Positions 6,853-7,571 of a stretch of 7,571 bases of DNA are shown here, piece by piece. The first letter of the stretch is position 1. Each line of letters begins with the position of its first letter. The DNA is from Lachnospiraceae bacterium (GTDB lineage: Bacteria; Bacillota_A; Clostridia; Lachnospirales; Lachnospiraceae), in the NCBI GenBank assembly GCA_017390645.1, contig JAFPAZ010000254.1:1-7571 (forward strand). Reading direction: 5' to 3'. Below the pieces are notes generated by a model. That model worked only from the letters and a program-made list of their open reading frames with translations, ran no database searches and was not told the DNA's origin. A program made the translations under genes and the position numbers.

Positions 6853-7566
6853 ATGGTTGCAAAACAAAAAATATTAATTGTAGATGATGATGAAAATATT
6901 GCAGAACTGATTTCTCTTTATCTGGTGAAGGAATGTTTCGATACAGAAATTGTTACCAACGGGCTAGATGCCTTAGAAAGCTTCAAAACTTACCAGCCAA
7001 ATCTGATTTTATTGGACATTATGCTTCCGGGCATGGACGGATATGAAGTTTGTCAGGAAATCCGTAAGTCAAGCAATGTACCTATTATCATGCTTTCCGC
7101 CAAGGGTGAAGTATTTGATAAGGTATTAGGTTTAAAAATCGGAGCAGACGATTACATTATGAAACCTTTTGATTCCAATGAGCTGGTTGCCAGAGTCCGT
7201 GCGGTTCTTCGCCGTTTCCAGCCAGTTACTCAGACTGCTGTTACAGACTCTTCCCGCTCCGGAGAATTTGTAGAATATTCGAATCTAAACATTAACTTAA
7301 CCAATTATACTGTGACCTATTGCGGTAAGAACATTGAAATGCCACCAAAGGAATTAGAGCTTTTCTATTTTTTAGCTTCCAATCCAAATCAGGTATTTAC
7401 CAGAGAACAATTATTAGATAAAATCTGGGGCTATGACTATATTGGAGATACAAGAACCGTAGATGTGCATATCAAGCGTCTTCGTGAAAAACTTCCTAAT
7501 TCCGCTGACAATAACTGGAGTATTACTACAGTTTGGGGAATTGGATATAAATTTGAAGCAAAATAA
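6853..7566 (+). CDS. OmpR/PhoB-family response regulator transcription factor
   Basis: This is a complete 237-aa two-component response regulator that would bind DNA after phosphorylation by a partner histidine kinase. The receiver domain (about 5-120) has the acidic pocket Asp11-Asp12-Asp13, the phospho-acceptor Asp55 in LLDIMLPGMDG, the switch Ser82 in MLSAKGE and Lys104 in MKPF, all in the expected positions. A polar linker (about 122-138) leads to a winged-helix domain (about 139-237) with PPKELELFYFLA (164-175), the recognition-helix region GDTRTVDVHIKRLREKL (198-214) and the wing TVWGIGYKFE (226-235). The start is set by AAAGGA (6839-6844), 8 nt upstream. The gene lies 91 bp after mutS2 on the same strand without a visible terminator between them. 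The window ends five bases after its stop, so the kinase expected next is not seen. The signal and targets are unknown, and the general family resemblance is not enough to assign a name such as walR or phoP. Confidence 0.95.
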   Translation: MVAKQKILIVDDDENIAELISLYLVKECFDTEIVTNGLDALESFKTYQPNLILLDIMLPGMDGYEVCQEIRKSSNVPIIMLSAKGEVFDKVLGLKIGADDYIMKPFDSNELVARVRAVLRRFQPVTQTAVTDSSRSGEFVEYSNLNINLTNYTVTYCGKNIEMPPKELELFYFLASNPNQVFTREQLLDKIWGYDYIGDTRTVDVHIKRLREKLPNSADNNWSITTVWGIGYKFEAK

Positions 7567-7571
7567 ACAAA

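Overview
The window looks like a piece of chromosome from a low-GC Firmicute of class Clostridia, most likely Lachnospiraceae. This is inferred from A+T-rich third codon positions, purine-rich Shine-Dalgarno sites (GGAGG, AGAAAGG) ahead of nearly every start, and the character of MutS2 and the OmpR-type regulator. No rRNA or other marker is present to fix the genus. All six convincing genes are on the + strand and packed tightly. I see no tRNA, rRNA, CRISPR array, insertion sequence or phage gene, and no stretch over about 100 bases without a gene.

Bases 1-4289 hold an ABC-2 type export operon that enters from beyond the left edge. It comprises the C-terminal two thirds of an ATP-binding subunit, a 482-aa membrane-anchored extracytoplasmic protein of unknown function, and two different permease subunits of 407 and 381 aa. 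Each permease has a large outside domain between its first and second membrane helices. Overlaps of 11 bp and 4 bp and one 41-bp gap indicate a single transcript and translational coupling. The simplest model is a heterodimeric exporter driven by one ATPase, with the anchored protein as an accessory on the outer face. The substrate cannot be read from the sequence; exporters of this shape often move peptides, lipids or antimicrobial compounds.

Bases 4290-4379 are a 90-bp spacer containing an open frame with protein-like composition but no normal start codon. It ends in an ATGA overlap with the next gene and may be the 3' remnant of a lost gene.

Bases 4380-6761 encode a full-length MutS2 (793 aa) with core and clamp, MutS-type ATPase, coiled coil, SH3-like segment and Smr domain. 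A 91-bp gap with nested inverted repeats follows, then a complete OmpR/PhoB-family response regulator (6853-7566). Its histidine kinase, if adjacent, lies just past the right edge.

Nothing here is clearly a new biological system. The least described parts are the unknown anchored protein inside the exporter operon, a six-base tandem duplication in the ribosome-binding-site spacer of the first permease, the possible gene remnant before mutS2, and the nested palindromes before the regulator.
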